A stretch of DNA of 64,000 nucleotides from Lachnospiraceae bacterium (GTDB lineage: Bacteria; Bacillota; Clostridia; Lachnospirales; Lachnospiraceae): the NCBI GenBank assembly GCA_024689465.1, contig JAILDL010000155.1, positions 1 through 64,000 on the forward strand. Reading direction: 5' to 3'. How positions within the stretch are numbered: the first letter of the stretch is position 1; each line of letters begins with the position of its first letter. Below are positions 1 to 7,688 of the stretch, piece by piece. The notes below the pieces were generated by a model. It was not told where the DNA came from. It saw only the letters and a list, made by a program, of their open reading frames with translations, and did no database searches. The translations under genes and the position numbers were made by a program.

Positions 1-314
1 CCGGAAGCCAGCAGGATGGCGCCCATGCTGTAGGCCTTTCCCATACAGATGGTGCGCAGTTCTGTGTCCTGTAACCCCACTATCACATCGTACAGCAGCA
101 TCCCCTGATTGACATCGCCTCCGTTGGTGGTGATGAACAGATTGATGGGGGAATGGGGATCCTCCTGGATCAGATACATGATCTCCTTTACAGCATCCAG
201 GGCGGTCTCTTCCCGGACGACGCCGGAGAAGAATACGTTCCTGCCGTTTAACAGGCGGGATTCAATGGGAACGGTGGAAATACCGTGGGCGGATTTTACT
301 TCGATCACTGACAT
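1..314 (-). CDS. ClpP-like serine protease, partial (C-terminus outside window)
   Basis: The minus-strand frame from the ATG at 314 reads an N-terminal Clp protease proteolytic subunit: a segment PINLFITTNGGDVNQGM (oxyanion/handle region) and GKAYSMGAILLASG, where the Ser of YSMG matches the catalytic Ser of ClpP GxxxSMG motifs. An AAAGGA ribosome site precedes the ATG. About 104 residues are visible; the His and Asp of the triad lie beyond the window edge. It follows the VirD4-like gene by 63 bp on the same strand. This suggests it is a mobile-element ClpP paralogue rather than the housekeeping clpP, which normally neighbours clpX or tig. What it degrades cannot be inferred. Confidence 0.8.
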   Translation of the reverse strand, partial: MSVIEVKSAHGISTVPIESRLLNGRNVFFSGVVREETALDAVKEIMYLIQEDPHSPINLFITTNGGDVNQGMLLYDVIVGLQDTELRTICMGKAYSMGAILLAS

Positions 315-377
315 AAGATTCCTTTCTGCCGCAGATGGCGGCCGGAGAGATTTTTTTATTTTGGGGAGAAAAGCCGG

Positions 378-1688
378 CTATGCCAGCTTTTCCCCAGACT
401 GCGGTTCTTCTTCCTCCACAAGCTTTGCCTTGGCAGGATAAACCTTGCGGTAATCCCGGCTCTGGGTCTTCATATCGAAGCGCTCATCCTTCATAGGTCT
501 GGCGCCGCTTTGGAAGACGTACATGGTGCCGATGGGCATGTAAAGCACGTCCGTCGCGGGGATGTCCAGACGCTCGGCAAATTCCTTTGCGGTGACCAGA
601 TCGTTGGTCCGAAGGAAGGCCAGATAATCGCAGTTGCTGATGATGGTCCGGGCTTTTCCGGTATCGTACATTTCCTCCAGCTGGGTGATGGATTGGATCA
701 TCAGCATCACGGAGATCTGACGCTCCCGCATCATGCTGCTCCACTTGGGCATCTGGGGGATGACCACGTTGGTGGCAAAGTCATCCAGAATGAATCGTAC
801 GGGGCGAAGTCTGGAACGGCTCCTTGCACCGTCGCTGTACTGAAACAGCCGGCTCATGGTCTGGGTGTAGAACATATTGATGTAGCCGTAGAGAGTATCG
901 TCTACATCGGAGCATTTCACGAACAGCACCGTCTTTTGCTGCATCAGCATCTCCGGCTTAAAGAGATTTTCCAGCTGGGTGAAGGTGCGCATGCTTTCGG
1001 TATTGTACCGGGCCATGACGCTGTGTACCGAGCTGATGATGCAGTTTAAGGTTTTGGACGGGTTGGAGACCACGCTCCGGTACAGGCGGTAGGCTTCGCT
1101 GGAGGGCATATTATCCGAATGCTTCTCCATGCACCGGCCCAGTGCGGTGCGGGCCAGACTATCTGCCGTAGCGTCCGGCACATCCAGAGAATCCAATAAT
1201 TTTACCAGTGTGGCGAAATTCCCGGGGTGCAGGCATTTGACCTCCAGCATGAGGAGGACCACGGAAGCGATGAGTACTTCCGCCATCTGGTCCCAGAAGG
1301 GATCCTTGGAGACGACCTGTGCATCGGTGATGGCCGAGGAAACCAGGGTATGGGCAAAGGACAGGGCTTCCTGGCTGTTTGTGATCTCGCCGTTTCGTAA
1401 GGGATCATAGGTAATGGTGCTTTCCTCCAGATGGAGAAAGTCCAGCGCCTCTACGGTGTAGCCTTTGCTTTTAAAGTATTTGCCGTATTTTCTGGAAAGC
1501 GTACCCTTAGGATCGGATACCACCAGACTGGAAGAGCGGGCTTCCATCAGAGTGGGCTCCACCAGGGAGTAGGTCTTACCGGAACCGCTGGTCCCGACTA
1601 CCAGCACATTATTGTTGCGGCCGGTTTCTTTGGAATTGGTGGAGACCACCATATGTTTACTGAGAACAAGCTTGTCAAATGAGGGCAT
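378..1688 (-). CDS. VirD4/TraG-like conjugative coupling ATPase (short form)
   Basis: Coupling-protein family ATPase that brings DNA-protein substrates to a type IV secretion channel. Walker A GTSGSGKT lies near residue 30, followed by VVSDPKGTLSRKYGKYF as in CD1115-type VirD4 proteins; Walker B-like FILDDFA is near residue 300, and IQSITQLEEMYD resembles the TraG/VirD4 C-terminal region. At 436 residues it lacks the N-terminal membrane anchor of full-length VirD4 (about 600 residues), so it may be a soluble, TraG-like variant or depend on a separate membrane partner. I chose ATG 1688 because GAAAGGAAG sits 8 nt upstream; ATG 1709 has no ribosome site. The gene marks the boundary of a probable integrative element next to the housekeeping ispF block. 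Confidence 0.8.
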   Translation of the reverse strand: MPSFDKLVLSKHMVVSTNSKETGRNNNVLVVGTSGSGKTYSLVEPTLMEARSSSLVVSDPKGTLSRKYGKYFKSKGYTVEALDFLHLEESTITYDPLRNGEITNSQEALSFAHTLVSSAITDAQVVSKDPFWDQMAEVLIASVVLLMLEVKCLHPGNFATLVKLLDSLDVPDATADSLARTALGRCMEKHSDNMPSSEAYRLYRSVVSNPSKTLNCIISSVHSVMARYNTESMRTFTQLENLFKPEMLMQQKTVLFVKCSDVDDTLYGYINMFYTQTMSRLFQYSDGARSRSRLRPVRFILDDFATNVVIPQMPKWSSMMRERQISVMLMIQSITQLEEMYDTGKARTIISNCDYLAFLRTNDLVTAKEFAERLDIPATDVLYMPIGTMYVFQSGARPMKDERFDMKTQSRDYRKVYPAKAKLVEEEEPQSGEKLA

Positions 1689-1861
1689 TTGCTGCTTCCT
1701 TTCTGTCATTTTCTGTATAAAGGTGAATGGTTTGTATCTTTACTTTACGGCAGGAAACGATCGTCGTCATTGAACGTGTGGTTCAAAGCACCGGAGATAC
1801 GGTTGAGATATCCCTCCCATGTGTGTTAGCATAGGAAAGAGTAAGTAGAAAGGAGTGCCGC

Positions 1862-1879
1862 ATGAGCGGCAGGATATAG
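1862..1879 (+). CDS. Five-codon mini-ORF abutting ispF
   Basis: The best Shine-Dalgarno upstream of ispF (AAGGAG at 1850-1855) is spaced for the ATG at 1862, not for the ispF ATG at 1880. That ATG opens MSGRI and stops at a TAG directly adjacent to, and in frame with, the ispF start. Ribosomes would therefore terminate on the ispF initiation codon and could reinitiate. A second, weaker site AGGATATAG lies just before 1880. It could be a translational coupling leader or simple coincidence. Confidence 0.35.
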   Translation: MSGRI

Positions 1880-2419
1880 ATGAGAATCGGAACAGGTTAT
1901 GACGTACACCGTTTGGTGGAAGATCGCAAATGCATTATCGGAGGCGTGGAGATCCCTTATGAAAAAGGACTTCTGGGCCACTCGGATGCGGACGTTTTAT
2001 TACATGCCATCATGGATGCTCTTTTAGGGGCAGCCGCACTGGGAGATATCGGACTCCATTTTCCGGACTCCGACCCGGCTTACAAGGATGCGGATTCCAT
2101 GATGCTGCTGCGGAAAGTGGGAGAGATCCTGGAGGAGAACCGGTTTCTGGTGGAAAACATTGACGCCACCGTGATCGCCCAGGCCCCCAAGATGCGTCCC
2201 TACATTGAACAGATGCGGGAAAATATCGCTTCTGCCCTGGGGATCGAGGTTTCCCAGGTCAACGTAAAGGCAACTACCGAGGAAGGGCTTGGCTTTACCG
2301 GCAGCGGGGAAGGCATCGCGTCCCAGGCCGTATGCCTTTTAACCAGCCCCAGAGAACTGGTAGCGGAAGATGTGACGGCTCCCGGCTGCGGAGGATGCGC
2401 CGGCTGCGGCATGCGCTGA
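1880..2419 (+). CDS. ispF: 2-C-methyl-D-erythritol 2,4-cyclodiphosphate synthase
   Basis: Fifth enzyme of the MEP isoprenoid pathway; converts CDP-ME 2-phosphate to MEcPP with release of CMP. It shows the family start [11 protein letters not shown] (zinc ligands Asp8 and His10), [19 protein letters not shown] (third zinc-ligand His), and the C-terminal [18 protein letters not shown]. Length is 179 residues against about 157 for most IspF. The extra tail ends [13 protein letters not shown], a CxxCxxC-like cluster absent from typical IspF. It is the first gene of the housekeeping block and is followed at once by a very large imperfect palindrome. Confidence 0.95.
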   Translation: MRIGTGYDVHRLVEDRKCIIGGVEIPYEKGLLGHSDADVLLHAIMDALLGAAALGDIGLHFPDSDPAYKDADSMMLLRKVGEILEENRFLVENIDATVIAQAPKMRPYIEQMRENIASALGIEVSQVNVKATTEEGLGFTGSGEGIASQAVCLLTSPRELVAEDVTAPGCGGCAGCGMR

Positions 2420-2713
2420 GGATACGAGCAAGGCGCCGGACTACAATTCCTGCCATTTCGGGGGGATCCCATCTCCTTGGAGACCACACAATTTACGATG
2501 CGTTTTTAGCGGAAACGAGATCCACGATCTACGCAGCCTTATGCAGATCATCTGTCCGGTAAGACAGCGTTTTCTGCTGGCTTACCAGATGATTTGCGTT
2601 AGCGCGGAGTTGATCGTTAGCTCGTTGGAGTCGTTGCATCGGTGTGGGATACAAGGAGATGGGATCCCCCAGGTAAGATGGCAGGAAACGTCCCCGGCGC
2701 CGTGCTTCATTCT
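2420..2713. repeat. Large imperfect palindrome (~290 nt) in place of gltX
   Basis: Starting at the base after the ispF stop, the left arm (about 2420-2490) and the right arm (about 2641-2713) are reverse complements over ~65 nt with a few mismatches and small indels. Shared blocks include GGCGCCGG, TTCCTGCCAT, GGGGGATCCCATCTCCTTG and CACAC. Inside, CGATGC at 2497 pairs with GCATCG at 2636, and a central hairpin ATCATCTG..CAGATGAT at 2547-2593 contains GGTAAG/CTTACC and CAGC/GCTG. No protein is plausible. It could be a MITE-like element, a structured RNA, or a decayed duplication; I found no clear target-site duplication. Confidence 0.7.
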
Positions 2714-2721
2714 CCTTTACC

Positions 2722-2750
2722 TTGACAAATGCAGGGGAATCTCGTATCCT
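2722..2750 (+). promoter_or_regulatory. SigA-type promoter for the cysE-cysS T-box transcript
   Basis: TTGACA at 2722-2727, a 17-bp spacer, then TATCCT at 2745-2750. Transcription would start near 2757, just ahead of the T-box leader and after the large palindrome, so the palindrome is not part of this transcript. Confidence 0.7.
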
Positions 2751-2759
2751 AGGGTCAAG

Positions 2760-3014
2760 AATCATATCCGATGAAAGACGTTGAACGAAGAGAGTACATC
2801 GGAAGCAATCTGGTAGAGAAGGATCGTCACCGGCTGAAAGCGAACCTCAGAGAGCTCCTTTGGAAGTGCATTCGTGAGTCGGTTGCCTGAAGGAAGTAGG
2901 GGAGCCCGGGAGCGCCCGTTATGCGTAAGAGGGACAGGTGCATGCTGCCTGTCTGAATAAGAGTGGAACCACGAGCCTTTCGTCTCTTAAGAGACGGGAG
3001 GCTTTTTCTTTTTT
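2760..3014 (+). promoter_or_regulatory. T-box leader (cysteine) with antiterminator/terminator
   Basis: Stem I features are visible: AGAGAGTACATC (AGTA box) near 2788-2799 and GGCTGAAAG at 2832-2840. A likely Cys specifier TGC lies at 2867-2869. The T-box core AAGAGTGGAACCACGAGCC is at 2959-2977 and is followed by the terminator hairpin CGTCTCTT/AAGAGACG (2981-2996) with a T-rich run to 3014. The TGGA in the core would pair with the UCCA end of tRNA-Cys, whose discriminator base is U, which agrees with the Cys specifier and with cysE and cysS downstream. Uncharged tRNA-Cys is expected to favour read-through. Confidence 0.88.
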
Positions 3015-3031
3015 CGGAGGGAGAGGCTTTT

Positions 3032-3811
3032 ATGGGACTGTTTTCGTATATTCGATTTGTAAAAGAAGAGATGGCCATCATCAAAGAGCGGGATCCTGCG
3101 ATCCACAGCGATCTGGAGGTTTTTCTCTATCCCAGCTTCAAGGTGATGCTCTCTTATCGGAGAGCCCATAAGCTGTATGAGAAAGGGCATTATTTTCTGG
3201 CACGTTGGATCTCCCAGAGAGCGGTGCGCAAGACCGGCATTGAGATCCACCCCGGTGCGCAGATCGGCAAGGGACTGTTCATTGATCACGGAACCGGTGT
3301 GATCATCGGAGAGACCACAGTGATCGGTGACAACGTAACCCTGTACCAGGGAGTGACCCTGGGAGGAACCGGCAAGGAAAAAGGCAAGCGCCATCCTACC
3401 ATAGAGGATAACGTGATGATCAGTACCGGTGCCAAGGTGCTGGGAAGCTTTACCATCGGCAGAAATTCCAGGATCGGAGCCGGCAGTGTGGTGCTCCATG
3501 AGGTACCCCCCAATTCCACCGTGGTGGGCGTTCCGGGACGTGTGGTAAAGCGCTTCGCATCCGAGAATCCCAATGAAAAGATCGACCAGATCGATTTTCC
3601 GGATCCCATTAAGACGGATATTCACTGTCTGCAGAAGGCAGACAGCGCACTGACCAATGAGATCCTGGATTTACGACAGCAGGTAAGGGAATTGCAGGTT
3701 GCTCTGAAAAAGCATACGGACGAAGATTTTGAGATCCATCGCACCAATCGTATGGTCCCCATCGGCCCGGTAGAGGATCCCGATGCCATGGACCAGTTTT
3801 ACATCATCTGA
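3032..3811 (+). CDS. cysE: Serine O-acetyltransferase
   Basis: Acetylates L-serine with acetyl-CoA to give O-acetylserine, the first committed step of cysteine synthesis. The N-terminal helical region (MGLFSYIRFVKEEM..) is followed by a left-handed beta-helix of hexapeptide repeats, with HPGAQIGKGLFIDHGTGVII and GENTT-type GETTVIGDNVTLYQGVTLGG containing the catalytic His. The C-terminus after VPGRVVKRF is extended by about 60 residues with a short coiled-coil-like segment (LTNEILDLRQQVRELQVAL). Start is ATG 3032, after GGAGGGAG at 3016-3023; an upstream in-frame ATG at 2963 falls inside the T-box terminator and is rejected. 259 residues. Confidence 0.93.
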   Translation: MGLFSYIRFVKEEMAIIKERDPAIHSDLEVFLYPSFKVMLSYRRAHKLYEKGHYFLARWISQRAVRKTGIEIHPGAQIGKGLFIDHGTGVIIGETTVIGDNVTLYQGVTLGGTGKEKGKRHPTIEDNVMISTGAKVLGSFTIGRNSRIGAGSVVLHEVPPNSTVVGVPGRVVKRFASENPNEKIDQIDFPDPIKTDIHCLQKADSALTNEILDLRQQVRELQVALKKHTDEDFEIHRTNRMVPIGPVEDPDAMDQFYII

Positions 3812-3909
3812 GCTTTTTCTGCAGAGTGAAGCAGGACGATGCTTTAAATCGATATTTCAATAATACTTAGTAACGATAAAAAAGATAGGAACCCACCGGG
3901 AGGAATGCA

Positions 3910-5325
3910 GTGAAAATCTATAACACCGAAAGCAAGCAAAAAGAAGAATTTGTCCCCATTGAAGAGGGAAAGGTGCGCATGTACGTATGCGGCCCCACCG
4001 TTTATAACCTGATCCATATCGGAAATGCCCGCCCTATGATCGTATTTGATACCGTGCGCCGGTATTTTGAATACAAGGGCTATCAGGTAAACTATGTATC
4101 CAACTTTACTGATGTGGATGACAAGATCATCAAGAAAGCGCTGGAAGAGGGCGTCGATGCGTCCGTGATCTCCGAACGTTATATTGCGGAGTGCAAGAAG
4201 GATATGCAGGGCATGAACGTGAAGCCTGCTACCACCCATCCCCAGGCAACCCAGGAGATCGACGGCATGATCGCCATGATCTCCACTTTGATCGAAAAGG
4301 GCTTTGCCTATGTAGCTGCGGACGGAACGGTATACTTCCGTACGAGAAAGTTTGATTATTACGGGAAACTTTCCCACAAGAATCTGGACGATCTGCGCAG
4401 CGGATTCCGTAACCTGCAGGTCAGCGGAGAGGAACAGAAGGAGGATCCTCTGGATTTCGTATTATGGAAGCCGAAGAAGGACGGAGAGCCCTACTGGGAG
4501 TCTCCCTGGTGCCAGGGCCGTCCCGGATGGCATATTGAGTGCTCGGTGATGAGCAAGCGCTATCTGGGGGACCAGATCGATATCCATGCAGGCGGAGAAG
4601 ATCTGATCTTCCCTCATCACGAAAACGAGATCGCTCAGTCCGAAGCAGCAAACGGCAAGGAATTTACCCATTACTGGATGCATAATGCCTTCCTGAACAT
4701 CGACAACCGCAAGATGAGTAAATCTCTGGGTAACTTCTTTACCGTACGGGATATCTCCGAAAAATACGATCTGCAGGTTTTGCGTTTCTTTATGTTATCC
4801 GCACACTACCGCAGTCCCTTAAACTTCAGCGACGAGCTGATGAAAGCTGCAGAGAGCGGATTAAATCGTATTATAACCGCAGCGGGCAATCTGAAGGACA
4901 AGGCTGCTAAGGCCGAAAATACGGAACTTTCCGATGTGGAAAAGGAACTGCTCTCGCAGGCGGATACCTACCGGGCAAAGTTTGAAGAAGTGATGGAGGA
5001 TGACTTTAACACGGCCGATGCCATTGCTGCTGTCTTTGATCTGGTCCGCTTTATCAATACCGAGATCGCAGACGGAAAGAGCCATAGCGGTGCATTCTTA
5101 AACAAACTCTATGCCGAGCTGTCCACCCTCACCGATGTACTGGGTATCATCATCGAGAAGGAAGAGGAGATCCTGGCAGAAGATATTGAAAAGCTGATCG
5201 AAGAGCGTCAGGCAGCCCGCAAGAACAAGGACTTTGCCCGTGCCGATGCCATCCGCAACGAACTGCTGGAAAAGGGCATTATCCTGGAAGATACCAGAGA
5301 GGGTGTAAAATGGAAGAAAGCATGA
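3910..5325 (+). CDS. cysS: Cysteinyl-tRNA synthetase
   Basis: Class I aminoacyl-tRNA synthetase charging tRNA-Cys. The HIGH-like motif HIGN is in CGPTVYNLIHIGNARP, the zinc-site Cys/His residues are in the family positions (GWHIECS, HHENEIAQSE), and KMSKS is in NRKMSKSLGN. 471 residues, the usual length. It starts with GTG at 3910 behind GGGAGGAA. It sits 98 bp after cysE under the same T-box leader, so enzyme supply for both cysteine synthesis and charging follows the charging state of tRNA-Cys. It overlaps the mrnC start by 16 bp. Confidence 0.97.
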   Translation: MKIYNTESKQKEEFVPIEEGKVRMYVCGPTVYNLIHIGNARPMIVFDTVRRYFEYKGYQVNYVSNFTDVDDKIIKKALEEGVDASVISERYIAECKKDMQGMNVKPATTHPQATQEIDGMIAMISTLIEKGFAYVAADGTVYFRTRKFDYYGKLSHKNLDDLRSGFRNLQVSGEEQKEDPLDFVLWKPKKDGEPYWESPWCQGRPGWHIECSVMSKRYLGDQIDIHAGGEDLIFPHHENEIAQSEAANGKEFTHYWMHNAFLNIDNRKMSKSLGNFFTVRDISEKYDLQVLRFFMLSAHYRSPLNFSDELMKAAESGLNRIITAAGNLKDKAAKAENTELSDVEKELLSQADTYRAKFEEVMEDDFNTADAIAAVFDLVRFINTEIADGKSHSGAFLNKLYAELSTLTDVLGIIIEKEEEILAEDIEKLIEERQAARKNKDFARADAIRNELLEKGIILEDTREGVKWKKA

Positions 5326-5759
5326 GCACTTCCGGGGGACCGGCAGAGCAGATCCGGGAAGCCTTTGGCTTAAAGAAGCAGGATATACGATCCTATTCGC
5401 CCCTGACCTTTGCCTACATCGGAGATGATGTATATGACCTGATCATCCGGACTCTTCTGGTGGAACAGGGGAACCGATCCCCGGAAGTCTTTCATCAAAA
5501 GGCCAGCAAGCTGGTAAAAGCAGGAGCACAGGCAAAACTGATCGAAGCGCTAAAAGAGGATTTGACCGGTGAAGAAAGTGATGTCCTGCGGAGAGGAATG
5601 AATGCAAAGCCTAAGAACAAGGCGAAAAATGCCACCCAGGAGGACTATCAGAAGGCAACAGCCTGTGAAGCGCTGATGGGGTGGCTGTATCTGACCGATC
5701 AGATGCCAAGAGCCATAAACCTGGTAAAAACCGGGCTGGAGAAGGCAAACCTGTTCTGA
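5310..5759 (+). CDS. mrnC: Mini-ribonuclease III
   Basis: RNase III-family enzyme without the double-stranded RNA-binding domain; matures 23S rRNA ends in Bacillus. The RNase III core reads YSPLTFAYIGDDVYDLIIRT (signature region with acidic residues) and later KATACEALMGWLYL, matching the second acidic motif. 149 residues, normal for Mini-III. The start ATG 5310 lies inside the end of cysS (16-bp overlap), a sign of translational coupling. The order cysE-cysS-mrnC-rlmB is the one found in Bacillus. Confidence 0.93.
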   Translation: MEESMSTSGGPAEQIREAFGLKKQDIRSYSPLTFAYIGDDVYDLIIRTLLVEQGNRSPEVFHQKASKLVKAGAQAKLIEALKEDLTGEESDVLRRGMNAKPKNKAKNATQEDYQKATACEALMGWLYLTDQMPRAINLVKTGLEKANLF

Positions 5760-5785
5760 GACAAGAAATTATATCGTGATTTAAT

Positions 5786-5861
5786 AAGCTGCAACTGTGT
5801 TGAGACCGGAGGTACTGTAAAAATATCACACGTTATGAAACACGCAAATTGCAGCTTTTTT
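5786..5861 (+). terminator. Possible intrinsic terminator with long loop
   Basis: AAGCTGCAA (5786-5794) pairs with TTGCAGCTT (5849-5857), extended by TGTGTT against AACAC, and is followed by a run of six T. The ~40-nt loop is unusually long for a simple terminator. It sits between mrnC and rlmB and may attenuate rather than stop transcription. Confidence 0.45.
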
Positions 5862-5928
5862 CACGGATGACTGTGAATGGACTGTTTCGAAAAACAGGGG
5901 CGAAGATGCAAAAGAAAGTGGAGGAAGT

Positions 5929-6828
5929 ATGGCAAGAAGAGAGAATAACCCGGGAGAGCGTAGAGGCTACCGCAGAGATGACGCATCGGACAGACGGGAG
6001 GAACGCAATCGTACCAGGAGAGAAAACCGGCCCATGCCGGATAGACCGAAGAGAAAACCGGATGATCTGACGGAAGCAGATCTGCAGATGGATGAAAATA
6101 CCACCCGTATAGAGGGCCGTAACGCCGTCATAGAGTCCTTCCGTTCCGGTAAGGCAGTGGATAAGGTATTTATCCTGGACGGAAGCCAGGATGGGCCTAT
6201 GAGCACCATTCGCAGGGAGGCAAAAGCCCATGGCAGTCTGGTTAAGTTCGTGACCAAGGAGAGACTGGATCAGATGTCCGAGACCGGACATCACCAGGGA
6301 GTGATCGCCTACATCGCGGCTTATGAATATGCGGAGGTGGAGGATATCCTGCAGAAGGCAAAAGATAAGGGAGAAGCTCCCTTTATCTTTCTGCTGGATG
6401 AGATCGAGGATCCCCACAATCTGGGTGCCATCATCCGTACCGCTAACCTGGCGGGAGCACATGGCGTCATCATTCCCAAGAATCGTGCGGTTGGCCTTAC
6501 CCCTACGGTGGCAAAGGCATCTGCCGGGGCATTAAACTATACCCCTGTTGCCAAGGTGACCAACATCGGCCAGACCATTGAGGAACTGAAAAAGGAAGGT
6601 CTCTGGTTTGTCTGTGCAGATATGGGCGGAACGAAGATGTATGACCTGAATCTGACCGGTCCCATCGGCCTGGTGATCGGTAATGAAGGAAACGGTGTCA
6701 GCCGTCTGGTCAAGGAGAAGTGCGACTTTATCGCCTCCATTCCCATGAAGGGGGATATCGACTCCCTGAATGCGTCGGTAGCAGCCGGCGTACTGGCCTT
6801 TGAGATCGTGCGGCAGAGAATGCGTTGA
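5929..6828 (+). CDS. rlmB: 23S rRNA 2'-O-methyltransferase, TrmH/SpoU family
   Basis: SPOUT-fold methyltransferase expected to methylate the ribose of a guanosine in 23S rRNA. The N-terminal ~45 residues are very rich in Arg/Glu (MARRENNPGERRGYRRDD..) and probably disordered RNA-binding sequence. Then come the substrate-binding subdomain (EGRNAVIESFRSGKAVDKVF) and the three SPOUT motifs: DEIEDPHNLGAIIRTA, VIGNEGNGVS, and IPMKGDIDSLNASVAAGVLAFE, which form the knotted SAM site. 299 residues; start ATG 5929 after GGAGGAAG. The rlmB symbol rests on family and synteny. Confidence 0.9.
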   Translation: MARRENNPGERRGYRRDDASDRREERNRTRRENRPMPDRPKRKPDDLTEADLQMDENTTRIEGRNAVIESFRSGKAVDKVFILDGSQDGPMSTIRREAKAHGSLVKFVTKERLDQMSETGHHQGVIAYIAAYEYAEVEDILQKAKDKGEAPFIFLLDEIEDPHNLGAIIRTANLAGAHGVIIPKNRAVGLTPTVAKASAGALNYTPVAKVTNIGQTIEELKKEGLWFVCADMGGTKMYDLNLTGPIGLVIGNEGNGVSRLVKEKCDFIASIPMKGDIDSLNASVAAGVLAFEIVRQRMR

Positions 6829-6870
6829 TGCCATCAATCAGATCGCAATGGGAATGAACGAATAAACACA

Positions 6871-6910
6871 GAACAAAAAAGACCGGAGATCAGATCTCCG
6901 GTCTTTTTCT
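6871..6910. terminator. Bidirectional intrinsic terminator
   Basis: GACCGGAGAT/ATCTCCGGTC hairpin at 6881-6904 flanked by A6 on the left and T5 on the right, so it works for rlmB on the plus strand and for the tRNA-Thr transcript on the minus strand. Confidence 0.9.
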
Positions 6911-6915
6911 TTACG

Positions 6916-6988
6916 AGCTGCTAACGGGAATCGGACCCGTGACCTCCGCACTACCAATGCGACGCTCTACCGACTGAGCCATAGCAGC
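6916..6988 (-). tRNA. tRNA-Thr (GGT anticodon)
   Basis: The minus strand folds as a full cloverleaf. The acceptor stem is GCTGCTA/TAGCAGC (6982-6988 with 6917-6923), and the D arm is GCTC-AGTCGGTA-GAGC. The anticodon stem TCGCA/TGCGG carries the loop TTGGTAG (anticodon GGT), and the T arm is ACGGG-TCCGATT-CCCGT. The discriminator base is T and CCA is not encoded. Anticodon GGT reads ACC/ACU threonine codons. Confidence 0.95.
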
Positions 6989-7019
6989 AACTGTTTCCGT
7001 TTCTCAACGGCACCATGTT

Positions 7020-7048
7020 AGTTTAACAAAAGAAAAATAGGTTGTCAA
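7020..7048 (-). promoter_or_regulatory. tRNA-Thr promoter overlapping the sigH stop
   Basis: On the minus strand TTGACA (7048-7043), 17 bp, then TAAACT (7025-7020). This predicts a start near 7013, giving a ~25-nt leader before the tRNA. The -35 box overlaps the last codons of sigH. Confidence 0.65.
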
Positions 7049-7677
7049 TGGATTTTGAAATTAAAAATCGGTTTTTTTCGGATTTTTGTTTTGATCCGCT
7101 GAAGGGCGTTATCTGTGGATTTTTCGCTCTTTCCAAGGACCTTTGCAATGGACACGTAGTCCAGTCCGGTAAGGTGGAGACCCAGCACATCCTGTTCAAA
7201 AGGAGAGAGGGCTTCGTTTAAATAGGTTTGCAGCTGCGCCAGGTTCTCCCGGTCGATCAGGAGATCCTCCGGATTGGGATTGGGGCTTTCCAGATGGCCG
7301 ATAAGCTGTTGTTCCGCAGAAGCCTCGGTGGAATCCGGCAGATCCTGATTCAGGGAAATATAGGTGTTTAAAAAGGAATGCTTTTTCCGCTGGGCGGCCT
7401 GTACGGCATTGTACATCTGCCGGTTGACACACAGCTCCGCAAAGGTGAGGAAACTGGCATCCCGACCGAAATCATAGTCCCGGATGGCTTTAAACAGGCC
7501 GATCATGCCTTCCTGAAGGAGATCATCCTTATCGGCTCCCAGAATGTACATATTTCGGGCTCTGCTGCGGACCAGATTCTTGTATTTGTTGATGAGATAG
7601 TCATTGATGGAAGTGTCTCCGTCCCGCAGGAGGGTGATCAGTTCTTCATCGGACAGACCGGAATAGTCTTTGAGCAT
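7045..7677 (-). CDS. sigH: RNA polymerase sigma factor, SigH family
   Basis: Sigma-70 family transcription initiation factor resembling SigH/Spo0H, which in Bacillus drives transition-state and early sporulation genes. Region 2 is LINKYKNLVRSRARNMYILGADKDDLLQEGMIGLFKAIRDYD, and the region 4 helix-turn-helix is LSPFEQDVLGLHLTGLDYVSIAKVLGKSEKSTDNALQRIKTKIRK. 210 residues from ATG 7677, which has AAAGGAGG 6 nt upstream; the 54-codon upstream extension overlaps the preceding gene and is rejected. It lies in the conserved sigH neighbourhood but on the opposite strand to the ispF-rlmB block, an inversion relative to Bacillus. Confidence 0.9.
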   Translation of the reverse strand: MLKDYSGLSDEELITLLRDGDTSINDYLINKYKNLVRSRARNMYILGADKDDLLQEGMIGLFKAIRDYDFGRDASFLTFAELCVNRQMYNAVQAAQRKKHSFLNTYISLNQDLPDSTEASAEQQLIGHLESPNPNPEDLLIDRENLAQLQTYLNEALSPFEQDVLGLHLTGLDYVSIAKVLGKSEKSTDNALQRIKTKIRKKPIFNFKIH

Positions 7678-7688
7678 GAACGCCTCCT

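Noticed and set aside
2963..3031. Upstream ATG for cysE
   Set aside because: Lies within the T-box antiterminator/terminator; the ribosome site is at 3016-3023.
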